Shown: positions 46,466 through 57,982 of the stretch, piece by piece | How positions within the stretch are numbered: the first letter of the stretch is position 1 | Layout of the letters: the number at the start of each line of letters is the position of its first letter | Assembly: GCA_947561395.2 (NCBI GenBank) | Contig: OX387184.1 | Coordinates: 33,842,766-33,906,765, forward strand | DNA length: 64,000 nucleotides | Direction: 5' to 3' | Origin: Buxus sempervirens | Taxonomy: Eukaryota > Streptophyta > Magnoliopsida > Buxales > Buxaceae | Notes under the pieces: generated by a model | Told to the model about the DNA's origin: nothing | The model's database searches: none | What the model saw: only the letters and a program-made list of their open reading frames with translations | Made by a program: the position numbers and the translations under genes

Positions 46466-49400
46466 TATGCGCGCCTGATTTCGGTAGCACGACGAGGCGC
46501 ATGCAAAATGATGCGTGCCTTCGGGATTGTTTGGAGTCGCCACTGCCTGATGGGGTGCAGGCAGACACCTGGGTGCCTAAGTTTTTCTATTAGGGCTTGG
46601 TCTGCAGTTTGAGATTCTAAGTAAGTTCTCTGTTACGGTCCAGGGAAGTACGTAGACACCCCGGTCCGCCCCGCCAAAAAAACGGGTCGCATAGGATTCC
46701 TTGGTTTGAGTCAACTTTTGGTCTCTCACTCACCCGATTCCTAATCCAGCATTCAATTCGATTAAGTCTGGTGGGACCGCTAAAGTGGTGTGGGTCCCTT
46801 TACTTGATTTTATCTTTTTAGTTAAAGATGATCTAAGTTGGATTGGGCGGACCTCGTTGGAAGGCCCGCGGATTCATTGGTGGGCTTGGTTGAGCCCACG
46901 TGTCCCCTGGTGGGCCTCGGTCTAGCCAGAGAGGCCCTTTGGGCTTGGTTCAAATGAATTGATTTTATTTAATGTTCAAATTGGAAATTAAGTGATTTCT
47001 ATGCACAAGTGGGCCGCGGCTGCTTTGTGGGCCCTTGAGTGGGTCACACAGTTGGTTGCCAAATGATTTAAGTTTATCTTGCTTAATTTGTGCCAAAATG
47101 GGCCAGGCCTTGGGGGCTTGGGGCCCTTTACCTAGGCTTGGGCTTGAAAGCCCAAGACTTCCTGAGTTAGAGTTTAGAAACCCTAAATTAGCTTGGTTCA
47201 GTGGGCTTAGTGGGCCCGACAGGCCCTGCCCGTGGTCTCGGCCAAACCACAACATAATTTAAGCATGCATGCCCCGAATTGGGCTTTGGTGGGCCTCAAT
47301 GGATTTGGCCCACTCAATCAATTTAATTACCTTTATTTAACAAAAATAAGTTGGTCGGGCTTGGTGGGCCCCATTGGAAGGCCCACTGGAAATCAAATTG
47401 GGCCGGGTCGGTCCATGGCCCATCTTGGGTCTCCGGTTGACCCAGAAACCCTTCTGGTTTGCTTGGATTGGTCAACAAAGCACAAAAATAGCAAAGATCA
47501 TAAAAAATAGCAGAAATGGCATTCTGGCAGTGTAGCCGGCCTGAGATGCCGGTTACTCAATGGAGCATATGTAGCCGACCTGAGATGCTGGATATTCGTA
47601 AAGACCAGTGTATTCGGCATCTCTAGCCGGCTACAAACAAGGCCCTGTTGATCCGACCTGAGTTGTCGGATCAACCTAAAAACTTGATTTTTTTGGATTT
47701 TTGCATTGGGCTTGGATTCCTAGGCCTCTTAGGGTGTTCCGGCACTGTGACAGGGACCTAAGTGTCCCTGTCTTGGTTCCTCATACTCCACATGTCAATA
47801 ATCAAACAAGGATAACACAAATCCATCAACAAAGCCTAGCATGCGTGCTCTTAAACCATGAAAACTACATGCATTTTGACAGATTTTTATACATGGGACA
47901 AAAGTGTGTGTGTGAGTGAGCATGCTTCATGTGTGAGCATGTGTTGAAAGGTAAGCATGCATATTACTTACAAGTAGCTTGAAGGGATTAATATGAAAGC
48001 ATCAAAGAGTGTGAACCTAAAAAACACATATACATATGATCTACCCTAAACATGCCAACAAGCCCTATCATTAATCTCACGCTAAAAACAAACACAAAGC
48101 CATCCAACCAAACCTATTTAAATAAGGGAAAGAGGGGGATTAACATGGGGGTACATGAGACATATTGTGAGAGGAACATGCTCCTCTTCTAAAGAGACTG
48201 TCACCAACAAAAAAAATTACAACAACTTCAAGTGACTTTTAAACTCTTTTCATCAACTAAAAGGTCTCCCCTCTCTACCTTTAAACCCCCCAAAAGCTTA
48301 CCCCTCTTACCTTGGAAGAGCAATAATCCATAGAGGACATGCAGAGGTACTAAATTAGAGATGAAACAAACATACTATACACAAACAAAATTCTGCAGCA
48401 TATATGAAAACCTACATGCTCTAAATCGGTTCATCTTTATATATGATGATTAAAAGAGTACAAGAAAGCTCACCTTGGGCTTGCAAAGTTATTTGGGGTA
48501 TCCTGGACCTCCTCTTTGGCTGGAGCAGCACTTCAAGCTCTTCTTCTCCTAGCACCAAGGAGCTTCAAGTATGTTTCTTGGGTTGGGAACCAAGGGTGAA
48601 GAGGGTAGGAGGCCTTGAGATCAATTTGAGTGGGCTTTGGGGTGAGTGGAGGTGACCAATGAAGGTGCACAAGAGGGGGCAGCCATGGGAGAGCTTGGGA
48701 GAGATGGGAGAGGAAAAGGAGGAAGTGAGAGAGGTGGGAGAGATCTCAAAAAAATGAGCCGACCCCCTTCAAAATGGGCTAATGAGGCCTTTTATATTCC
48801 ATGACCAAAATGTAATTACTTTTGCACTTCATGACCAAAACCTTAATCTTTTCATTTCATGCCCTTTTTTTAAAAAAAACCAATGATTGCTTGGCTTAAT
48901 TCTTAGCCTCCAAGCAAACTTAGCATCCAAGCAAGGTTGAACGAATTCTCCACATGGGAAAATTCGTTCAATTATATTTTTTTTTGCATTTTCTTTTTTT
49001 TTTTATTTAATTCATTAGATATTTTACTTTTATTATTATTTTATTAAGATTTTTGTTTTGGGTTTTGGGCGCACATGCATCTTTTAATTTTTATTTTCTT
49101 TTTCTTTTATTTTAAATATTTTGATTAGATTTTTAGCAAAAATATTATTTTTTAATTCAAAACTTTTTACTTTGTTGCTCTTTCTTCATTGTTTGCCACG
49201 TGTGCAGATTTTCAGAAACTTTAACTGCCCACAACTCACTCGTCTGATATCCGATTTTAGCAAACTTAGCGGCGTTGGAATCAGTGCGAGATTCCCTATC
49301 CACTTAACTTCAGTGTAGCAGCAAATTCGAGTTTTTTAGCAGAAGTGCCGGGTCGCGTCCTGGAGCCAATTTTGCTCATATTTCCTTATCCGGGACTCCG

Positions 49401-49724
49401 ATTCCAACATACTCAGTTGCGTTGGAATCGTGTCGAGATGCTCTTTCTGCTGGTATCAAATGGGATAGATGATCTGGGGTTTAGCAGAAAGTCAATTTCT
49501 GCTTTTCTCAGATTTGACTAGTCCATAACTTCTTCATTTGGACTCCGATTTGAGCAAACTCTATTCCATTAGAATCGTATCGGAATCCTCTTTCCAATGG
49601 TGGGAAGTATGGTGACTGATTTGCACTAGATAAAAAAGTCAACTTTTTGACTCTCTCAAGTTTTACTTTTCAATTAAAATTTCATTTTTTTCATTTTGGG
49701 CGGTGCAAAAATGAGGTGCTTACA
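46466..49724 (-). mobile_element. 5' LTR of M, shared with a second truncated copy
   Basis: A 3,259-bp LTR very similar to 29438-32666. Its inner end reads TA instead of TG (46466-46467). The primer-binding site lies to its left, as for a 5' LTR, but to its right is a polypurine tract and internal sequence, as for a 3' LTR. It therefore joins two internal regions in tandem. TATA box at 48790-48797 (minus). PBS-like motif at 46533-46542. Relative to the other LTR it carries an extra GGCTTGGGGCCC-type block near 47110-47150. Confidence 0.88.
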
Positions 49725-50086
49725 GCAGTCCCTCTTTGCCGGAGTCACCTTGGGGATGAACGGCAAAGAATAAAAAAGAACCTCGTTTTGGCGCCCTGCA
49801 TTTCTGCCGACATGATTGATGAGCTTAGTCCTTTTGATGTTTTCCATGAAAGGGAAACGCCAAATGGCTTCCACTAAGATTCCGAAGTTTGCTCGCCCAC
49901 TTCGGGCTTCTTGGAGAAACTCCTGATTTTAATTCAAATTAAAAGGATGAGGTTCGACTTAAGCTCACCAACCTGTTTCGACATTGATGTAAGGCACTCA
50001 ACAATTTTCTTTTTTCTTATTTGTTCCATTAAAGCTTTTAGGTGTTTTCAGATTTCAGATTTGGGATTTGGGACTTGATTTCAGGT
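49725..50086 (-). mobile_element. Truncated second internal region of M
   Basis: 362 bases almost identical to 32667-33027, including the polypurine tract (49725-49737). Similarity stops abruptly at 50086, where a plus-strand B LTR begins in mid-LTR. Confidence 0.85.
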
Positions 50087-51180
50087 CCCTCCCCTTGGAC
50101 CCAGATTAGTGAGCCAGTCTCCCCTGGTAAATGTCTTTCTTTTTTTTATATATTCTTTGTGATGCATGTATATTCTTTGTGACTTATGCTGCTGGATGGG
50201 TGGCCTTTCCAAACCGAACCAAATAAACTAATAGGGTTTCCGGGTCACCTAGAAACCCAACATGGGACTTGGACCCCAGATCCAACTTGATTTCTAGTGG
50301 GCCTTCCAACGGGGCCCACCAAGCCCAATAAACACTATGGAATGTATGCATGTAACTTAATCAAGATAAGTAAAATTAACTGATTAAACCCGGCGGCCCA
50401 AACCTAATGCGGCCCACCCGAACTTGTTAGTGAATTGATGTATAAATGTGTGGTTTGGCCGAGACCAAGGGCAAGAGCCTACCAGGCCCGCCAAAGCCCA
50501 CCAACCGAACCAAGGAAGGGTGCAAACCCTAACTTCCCGTAACTTGGGCTTTCAAGCCCTAATCAGGACTACGAGCCCCAAGCCCAGTGTCCAACCCATT
50601 TTTGGAAACTCAAAAAGATAAATCCACTAAATTACTTGGCTACCATGTGGGCCCACAAACCAATCCGGCCCACCTTTACATGAAAACCACTTAAATCCAA
50701 TTTGAAACCAAAAGTAAAATCAATTGAACTAACCAAAGCCCAAAGGGCCTCTCAAGCTAGACTGAAGCAACAAGGGTACATGGGTTTGACTAAGCCCACC
50801 AAGGACACCGTGGGTCCTCCAACGGGGCTCACCTAACCAGACTCAGATTACCTAATTAATCAAAATAAAAGCAATTAAAGGGACCCACACCACTCAGGTG
50901 GTCCCACCAGACTTAACCAAACTGCATATCGGATTAGGAATCGGGTGAGACCAAAGTAAGCTGACTCAAACCAGGATAAACCTAAGGGACCCGTCACCCG
51001 ACGGGGTGGACCGGGGTGTCTACGGACTTCCCCGGACTACAACCGAGAACCTACTTAGAATCTCAAAAACCGCAGACCCAAGCCTTAATAGACAAGATTA
51101 GGCACCCAGGTGTCCTCCTGTACCCCATCAGGCGGTAGCAACTCCGAACTTTCCCGTGCCGCGTTTCTGACGCCCGCACA
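50087..51180 (+). mobile_element. Tat-type LTR, subfamily B (B5), right part of the insertion begun at 27874
   Basis: It aligns with B1 from about 1608 to 2687 and ends CGCCCGCACA, followed by CATGG (51181-51185), which matches the TSD at 27869-27873. About 600 bases of LTR between B4's cut and this start are missing. Dense GGGCCCA motifs occupy 50290-50850. Its PBS-like motif is mutated (TAGCAACTCC near 51136). Confidence 0.85.
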
Positions 51181-51500
51181 CATGGTTATTCAGTGTTTTG
51201 ATGCGTTGTTTTTGTTATTTATGATGTTTTAATTGTTGGGAATTGTTCTAGCATGTTTATAAAGTATTTTAGAATGATTTAGAATGGTTTTGATGCATTG
51301 AATATTGAGTTGTGGAATTTTTATTGAATTTCGCAAAGTTACGGATTTTTCACGTATCGAGCCGCCTAAGCAGTCGCTCAAGCGCCCTATGTAATTATTC
51401 CAAAACCCGAGAGCAATTTTACCCAGATTGAACTGCCACTAGAACAGTCGCTCGAGTGACCTATCAAGCGACCTACCCTGAATTAACCTATTATGTAAGG

Positions 51501-51505
51501 CCGAT
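51501..51505 (+). other. Unfilled insertion site matching A1
   Basis: CCGAT within E2, in a context that aligns with both flanks of A1 in E1. It shows the pre-insertion state and confirms A1's ends to the base. Confidence 0.9.
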
Positions 51506-52915
51506 CGAGCGCCCTTGGCCGCTCGACCGACCAGTATGTCAGATTTTGGAAAACTTGTCTTTTCAACCTAGTTTTCACTACGAAAGTGTTTTTATCCAAA
51601 TTTAACCTATGTACCATCAAGATTGGGGTATTTGGGAAGTGTTTGTATTGGCAGATGATTAAAATTCAATTTTATAAAGATTTTGGGTAGATGTTTCTAA
51701 AGAGACACTTTTACTTGATTCCATTGTTCCAAAAGATTTTACTTTTAACCAATGATGGTTTTGTGAGTTCATACACTTGTATTTGGGTGATATGAAGGTA
51801 TATTGTGCATCGATGAAGTCGATATACATTCGGGACATATTGAACCGTTGAAACCTGGAGTTTTGGACATATGACTTGGTGCATTCTGTTTTGGTTTTGG
51901 GTCACTGGTGTGACAAGGCTGGTGCCTGATTTATTGTTTCTCACATGGGCGGATTTGGTTACAGATATGGTTCTGTATTTTGGTGGGTGTTATTGAGAAG
52001 TATGTCCATTACCCTGGTTGGTTTTTCTCACTGTTAAGTGGGCTTAGCAGTCATATGGATCCATAGAATGGCTAATAAGTGAAGTGTATATTAGAGGGGT
52101 TTGAATTCTGTGTCTGGAGGCATTCCATCATCTCGAGGATGGTACCGCTCCTGGATTGGTCGGTCGCTACGTTACCTACTCCTGGATTGGTTGAGCCGTA
52201 CATGCTAACTCATGGTTGGGTTTTTCCGTTGGCGTTGAATAGCCAGACTGCAGGGTGGCTGGTCCATCGTAATTCGGTTAGGTAGCATATTGGCACATGT
52301 CTACTCTCTTTTTCCGGTATACTATTTCATGAGTCCCATGAGGTGGACAAATTGTATTTCATTGTTGTCTTGATTCTTATTGTGATTATTCGGATTAAGC
52401 GATGCATATTTTATTGTGGTCAACTATTTGCATGACTGCTTACTGAGATGTTGTTTCTCACATTATTGTTTTATCGGTTTTGTTTTTAGATATTCTTGGA
52501 GAGGATGTTGCTGGGGTAGGGACTCCGGGGGATTACTGTGAGTACCAGGAAGAGGATTATTTCATTTCTGTATATGTCCAAGAGGACATGGAGAGACACT
52601 TAGATTTATTTTTCTTAGGGATTAATTTTAGTATTTTAATTGAGGAGTTTGATGTTATTTGAAGGATGATTGATATCTTTATTCCACACCTTGGTAGATG
52701 TTATTTAGTTGAACCATTTCCAGACTTCATAGATGAAATATAAAAGGATTATTTTGGTAGTTTAATTATGCGTTTTGTGAAAGATTTTTTTATTTCCGCA
52801 CTTTGATATAATAAATGAAATTGTTTAAGTCTGGAATAGTTGTTTTAGGTCATTTTCCCTAACGAACCAGATTTGGGTTTATGTGTGTTAATAAACTTGG
52901 ATCCGGGGCGTTACA

Positions 52916-53165
52916 AGAGGGGTACCTTAGGCAAACACAAGGGGTACCTTATGGATACAAGTGGGGTGCCTTAGGTATATCAGAGGAGTACCTTAGGCAA
53001 ACATAGGGGGTACCTTAGGGATACAAGTGGGATACCTTAGGTATAATTGGGGGGTACTTTAAGTAACACTTGGATGGTATCTTGGGTAATACATAGGTGT
53101 ACTTTAAGTATACTTTGGTGGTACCGTGGGTAATACTTGGGTGTACCTTGGGTAATACTTAGGTT
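52916..53165 (+). repeat. GGTACC minisatellite of LTR F, segment 4
   Basis: Units around GGGGTACCTTAGG(C/T)A, decaying to GGTAATACTTGGGTGTACC at the right. It leads into the non-repeat 5' end of F (53166-53422). Confidence 0.8.
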
Positions 53166-53497
53166 TAACTCTAATTTTTAAGAATTTGATTTCCAATTCA
53201 CTAGATCTAATTGAAAGATACCTTAGCCAATTGTAATTAATACATAATACTAATTAAGCTTACCTTAATAACCTTCATAAAGTTCAATTTGATTTCCCTA
53301 AATCCTTAAGAATAATCTACATCTACCTCATCTTCATAACACAAGTACTTAATTAGTCTAATAATCACACTTTAGATAATTAATCTTAATAATTAAGATA
53401 TAATCCGGGTCGGGGTTTTACACAGCTCGTGTAAGATAATCAACAATTTTCATTCCATGAGTAAAGAAGTATTTCATGATAAAAATCCAAGTATTAT

Positions 53498-55578
53498 TGT
53501 AATCCCCCGAATTTTCCGTTTTAAATAATTTAATTAATTTATTGCAGAAAATATTGGATTAAGTGGTTGATTAGAATTTTATTGATATGAATAGGAAGGG
53601 AAGATGAAGATCAAGCCTAAAGATTTCTAAGGATGTGAAGAAAAGGGATAAATCATCAAGTACATAATTATGCTTTTATTGGAATTTTGATTGGTGAAGG
53701 TACATGAGTATGATAAATAGGCAAAGTAGGCTATCTTATTGTAATTAAATACTAGCAAATTACCTATATGGACATGGCTGGACGTCCATACACTCCTAAT
53801 AATTGTTTTAAGAGAATAGAAAGTCCTAATTAGGGTAAAATCATTATTCTATTCTAAGTATAAAAAGCAACTTTTGAGAAAATAGAAGGTTTATTCACTT
53901 GTTTTGGACGTGTGGTATTGAAGGAGACCTTCTAAACGTGTGCTTGAGGATTTAAGAGGGAGAAATCACACCCAGAAACAAAGGAGAAGAAGAAGAGTTG
54001 TTGGTTTTGCTAGTTAGAGTTGGAATCTTGCGAAAAGAAGCAAGTAACACCTTCGTTTTCGTTTAATCGTTGCGTGGCTGTTGTTTATTTATTATTATTG
54101 ATTTAGATACTTATTAAGAGAGGATTTTCGAAGCAAACCATGTTGTTTTATACCTGATTTCGTAGGTTTAAATTGATGTTTCAGAATTCTTTAAAAAACT
54201 GTTCAAGTGTGCTTATTTGATGGGTTTTGATTCAATTTGATTTATAAACGAAGTTTAATTTTGTTTAACCTGATCGAACATGTCTAGAGGTTGTTTTAGA
54301 ATGATTTTGAAGAGTTTTGAAGTACTGGTTTGGTGTTATTTGATTTTAGTTTGAAATTTCACAAAGTTCGGAAAAATAAGGTTTTTGCGAGTTGAACGGT
54401 CACCTGCGATCACGCTCGAGCGCCCTATTAGGCACTGAGCTGATTGCGAAGACGCTCGACAGTGCTCGAGCACTATTGGAAGTGCCCCGCCTATGTTTTT
54501 TTTATTTTTCAAAACCCGAGAGTTGTCAATTTCCAGTAAACCGCTCGAGCGCTGTCTTGAGCGACCAACCTTTCAAAACTCACTTTTAAACGAGCACCCG
54601 CACGAGCGCCTGACAGCGCTCGAGCGCCCTTGTCAGATTTTTTTATATTTTAGAAAATGCCTAGTTTTTCACTATAAAAATGTTTTTATTGATTTCCAAC
54701 TTATGTACCAATAAGATTTAAGTGTTTTGAGATTTTTTGCACTGGCCGTTGATTAAATTGAATTTTTATAAAGATTTTGGGTATGTTCCACTGAAATAGC
54801 TTTTATTCAAGTTTATCGTTCCAAACTCTTTTCTTTTCAACTTATTGTGATTTTATCGATTCCTACACTTGTATTTGCCCTATCTAAAGATGTTTTCAGA
54901 GATGTTTTGACAGAATTACTTATATTTTCTTCTGTGTACCTCGGGGTGGTTATTTCTCATTAATGTAGCTTGAGTTTGAGCTTTGTTTTCCTCCATGTAT
55001 CTTGGGGATGATTTGAGATGAATTGTGAACGTTGTGAATTGTTTTAGGGTATCAAAGATGATATGATTTCAATGTTTTGATTTGTATGCCTAGTGAGCAT
55101 AGCTAGGTATGGATCCATAGTCTAGCTAGGAGTGAGAATAGTATTTTCTTTGTTTGGTTAAACCTATTTCACATTATGCTCCCATCGTGTGTCTTGATGA
55201 GGCCTTCCTGTATCTGGTCGTACTACAGCAATCCCACCGTTGTGTATCTCGATGTGGTTATTTGTGTTACCACCATGTATCTTGCTCTGGTATTCCCTGT
55301 TGTTGCAGTTGATTGAATTGTACGTGTTAGCCTCCGTGTATCTCGGTTGGGTGATTCGCAATTAATTGATGTCTATGTATCTCAGCTCGCACGTAAGCCG
55401 TGAGGTGGCAACCTCTTGACTCAGGAATTTAGCTTTTCAAAGATGTATTGTCTTCATGAGTCCTGTGATGTCACATCGTCGCGAGGATTTGGTTTGTTGA
55501 TTGCAACTGGATTTGATGGTGATTCAGAAATTAATTTCAACTGAATTATTCGTCAATGTTATGTATTTGAAACACATG
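53498..55578 (+). mobile_element. LTR of family D (copy D2), right part cut by the element at 55579
   Basis: It begins TGTAATCCCCCGAATTTTCC. The TATA box is TATAAAAA at 53859-53866. A GC-type donor-like GCAAGT is at 54040-54045, CGCTCGAGCG palindromes at 54397-54640, and a recurring (A/G)TGTATCTCGG motif at about 54935-55385. The stretch 54703-54790 aligns with E1 22146-22230 and E2 51612-51690, so D and E are related. Its 3' end lies beyond the insertion, outside the window. Confidence 0.75.
53859..53866 (+). promoter_or_regulatory. TATA box of LTR D2
   Basis: TATAAAAA about 360 bases into the LTR and 175 bases upstream of the donor-like site. Confidence 0.5.
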
Positions 55579-57969
55579 TGTGCGCACCTAAAACCTGGAT
55601 CCTAGATCGCACACCGGGCGCACCTTCAGTGCGTGCCTCAGGACATTCGGAGTCGCCACTGCTTGAGAAGTGCAGGCAGACACGGTTTTGCCCTAACCGG
55701 GTATAAGTCTGGTCTGCGGCTTATTAGAGATTTAGCTAAGTCCTCGGTTACGTCCGGGGAAGCCTTAAGACACCCTGGCCCGCCACGTCGGTTTGACGTG
55801 TCCCTCGGGTCTCCCTGGTTTTTGAGTCAATTTCACCATTTTCCTAGACCAGCATGCTACCTTGTTAGGTCTGGCGGGGCCCTCTGGAGGTGTGGGTCCC
55901 TTTTTATTTGATTTTATTTATTTAAGTGAAGTGGGTCGGACCCGGGTCCCGTTGGAAGACCCATGGGTGGCCATGGTTGGGCCTTGGGCCCAGTTGGGTT
56001 ATTGGGTAACCCATTTGGTTATTTACTTAAACTATTTACACATGCCATGGGATTAGTGGGCTTGGATTTGGCCCATTGCCAAGGGTCAAGGGGCCTGGGC
56101 CTGTTTATTGAAAACAGGCCTAGTATAGGCCAGTCAAAAGTGGACCCCACAAGTGGGCCCAAGGTGATCTTGGTGGGCCAATCTAGGCCCAAAGTCCTTA
56201 ATGGGCTAAAAAATAGCCCAAAATGTATATGAGATCGGTTCAAGCCGGTTCAAGTCGGATCAAGTCCAACCGGGCCAAAAATTAAGTTTTTTAAGTTATA
56301 GTTACACTGGCCTGTATTTGTTATACGGGTTGCCTTTGCCCGTGAATAGAATACTGTTTGGGCTGCCCGTGAAGAAAACACGGTCCTCACCGGACCGCTC
56401 TGAGTTTACGGGCGCGGCTTATTTTGCATGTTTGCTGCCGATTCTGCTTGGGATCTGTTCCGTGACCTTTTGGGAGCTTTCTGTAATAACTGAGATGGTT
56501 CTGGCTCCTTCAATGCATTGAATTTTCTCCTCTTGGTCCAAATGATCACCTTTTCCTTTCTTTTGTTCTTTGAGTAAGCAAAGTCCTTATGGGTTGTCCA
56601 CCATCAACTCTTAGGAATGGGAAAGGGGTAATTTACAAGGGACATTAGAAATTCAAAAGGGACTTCAATCTTCTTCACATAATGGTGATGAAATGGGGTC
56701 AAGTTTTCCTTCTTTGAGACATTTTTGATAACCCCTTGTTATCACCTCCCCTTTTTGCATGAGAAGGATTACTTTTGTATGCAATTCCTCATTACATACA
56801 ACACTCAAAACATGTTAGATATAACATATAATGACAAGAAGTAGTGAGTAAGAGAAAAATGAAATCAAAATTCACTTTAATTTAGAAGGAGAACATACTT
56901 ACAATGTAATTAATTGTTTGATTGGTGTTATGGTCCTCCGAAAATTTGAGTAGCGCTTCCGCGTCCTATGGAATTTCTTGGAATGGTTTTGGCAGAGATT
57001 TGGTGGGTTCTTGATATTCAAAGGATGAAAAAGAGAAGTTTAGACATGATTTTGGTGGGACAGGGGTATTTTGGACATTAAATAGAGTTAGGTGTTGGGA
57101 TGATGGTGATTGGGCAGGGCTTGGGCGTGGCTAATTGCAAAGAGGGAGAGGGGTTCGGCCTAAGGGGAAGGCTTGTTCAAATGAGGGGGGTGGCCTCTCT
57201 TTTTATAGGCAAAAAGGGGCGTGCCCGTATTTGAAGTACGGGCGTGCCTTGCCCGTACTTCAAATACGGGCGAAAAACGCACATTTGCAAATCTCGCGAA
57301 TCGGCCGTACGGGACACGTGTCCCGCCGTACAACGACGCATGTCTTCTTCCAGAAGCTTGCCCGTATTTGAAATATGGGCATGCCCTGCCCGTAATTGAA
57401 ATACGGTCCAGCACGTTTTTAAAATGTTTGGATTTCAAACCTTTATTCAATTTGGTTTTTTGCAAGATTTTTATTCGATTTTTCCGATTATTTTATTAAA
57501 AAGCGAGATCCTCTTTATTAAAATATTATTAAACACCTTTATCTTATTTATTTTATTGGTTTAGTCCATTTTTGCTGCCTTTTGGGCCACATGGGCAGTT
57601 TTTCTGAAACTTCAACTGCTCATAATTTCTTCGTCCGGTGTCCGATTTCATCAAACTTAGTGTCGTTGGAACCGGCTCGGAACCACCTATCCACTGGGAT
57701 CAAGTTTGGCAGTTGAATTGGGGTCGAGCAAAAAGTCAACTTTTTGCTCCCCAAAAGTTTGACCAGCTCATATCTTTTTCATCTGGACTCCGATTCCAGC
57801 AAATCCAGTTGCGTTGGAATCGTGTCGAAATGTTCTTTTCAATGAGATGAAGTTTGATGGCCAAATTTACTTGAATCAAAAAGTCAATTTTTTGACCCCT
57901 TCAGGGTTTGACTTTTAGTTTGACTTTTCATTTTTGTTTATTTTGGTGTGCAAAAATCAGGTGCTAACA
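55579..57969 (-). mobile_element. 3' LTR of the pol-bearing element (2391 bp)
   Basis: On the minus strand it begins TGTTAGCACCTGATTTTTGC and ends GGTGCGCACA. It shares with A1 the 148-base spacing of U3 units (57664 and 57812), CCCGTATTT/AAATACGGG palindromes upstream of the TATA box (57215-57420) and again downstream (56300-56420), GGGCCCA motifs, and the PBS-like motif (55649-55658). Confidence 0.93.
57201..57207 (-). promoter_or_regulatory. TATA box of the LTR at 55579-57969
   Basis: TATAAAA on the minus strand, followed by GAGAGGCCACCCCCCTCATT, as after A1's TATA box. Confidence 0.65.
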
Positions 57970-57982
57970 GCTGCCCCTCTTT
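57970..57982 (-). other. Polypurine tract of the pol-bearing element
   Basis: AAAGAGGGGCAGC on the minus strand, identical to A1's tract and touching the LTR start. Confidence 0.85.

Larger units (their letters stand above)
29438..49724 (-). mobile_element. M: older gag-only Tat-type retrotransposon with two nested solo LTRs
   Basis: On the minus strand: 5' LTR 49724-46466, primer-binding site, leader, broken gag, 3' untranslated region, polypurine tract, 3' LTR 32666-29438. After removing C3 and B3 with their duplicated target bases, the internal region is about 7.56 kb, against 7.52 kb in A1, with the same order of parts and again no pol. Its gag is interrupted and its C-terminal third is missing. 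The LTRs differ by clearly more substitutions and indels than A1's, so it is older. No TSD pair exists because the right side continues into a second partial internal copy (49725-50086). Confidence 0.88.
27114..52915 (+). mobile_element. Solo LTR, family E (copy E2), split by a 23-kb nested complex
   Basis: 27114-27873 and 51186-52915 together make a 2.49-kb LTR collinear with E1. It begins TGTAAAATCCC and ends CCGGGGCGTTACA. TSD AGAGG occurs at 27109-27113 and 52916-52920. Its TSD differs from E1's, so the two are separate insertions. Donor-like GTAAGT at 27816-27821 and TTTTTAG at 52484-52489 are conserved. At 51501-51505 it keeps the unfilled CCGAT site used by A1 in E1. The TATA position is mutated (TATG). 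Confidence 0.9.
6593..53422 (-). mobile_element. Solo LTR, family F, about 3.2 kb, split by nested insertions
   Basis: Read on the minus strand it begins TGTAAAACCCCGACCCGG at 53422 and ends CTGGGGCGCTACA at 6593. CAGCT flanks it at 6588-6592 and 53423-53427, a perfect 5-bp TSD, so the two halves were once adjacent. Its own sequence is 6593-8575, 23436-23744, 26673-27113 and 52921-53422. The middle is a GGTACC minisatellite. Three other LTR insertions (E1, C2, E2), each with its own TSD, interrupt it. A TATA box is at 8382-8389 on the minus strand. No coding region is seen. Confidence 0.85.

Noticed and set aside
8576-52915. Segmental duplication as the explanation for E1 and E2
   Set aside because: They have different 5-bp TSDs (CCTTA and AGAGG) at exact LTR ends, so they are independent insertions of one family.
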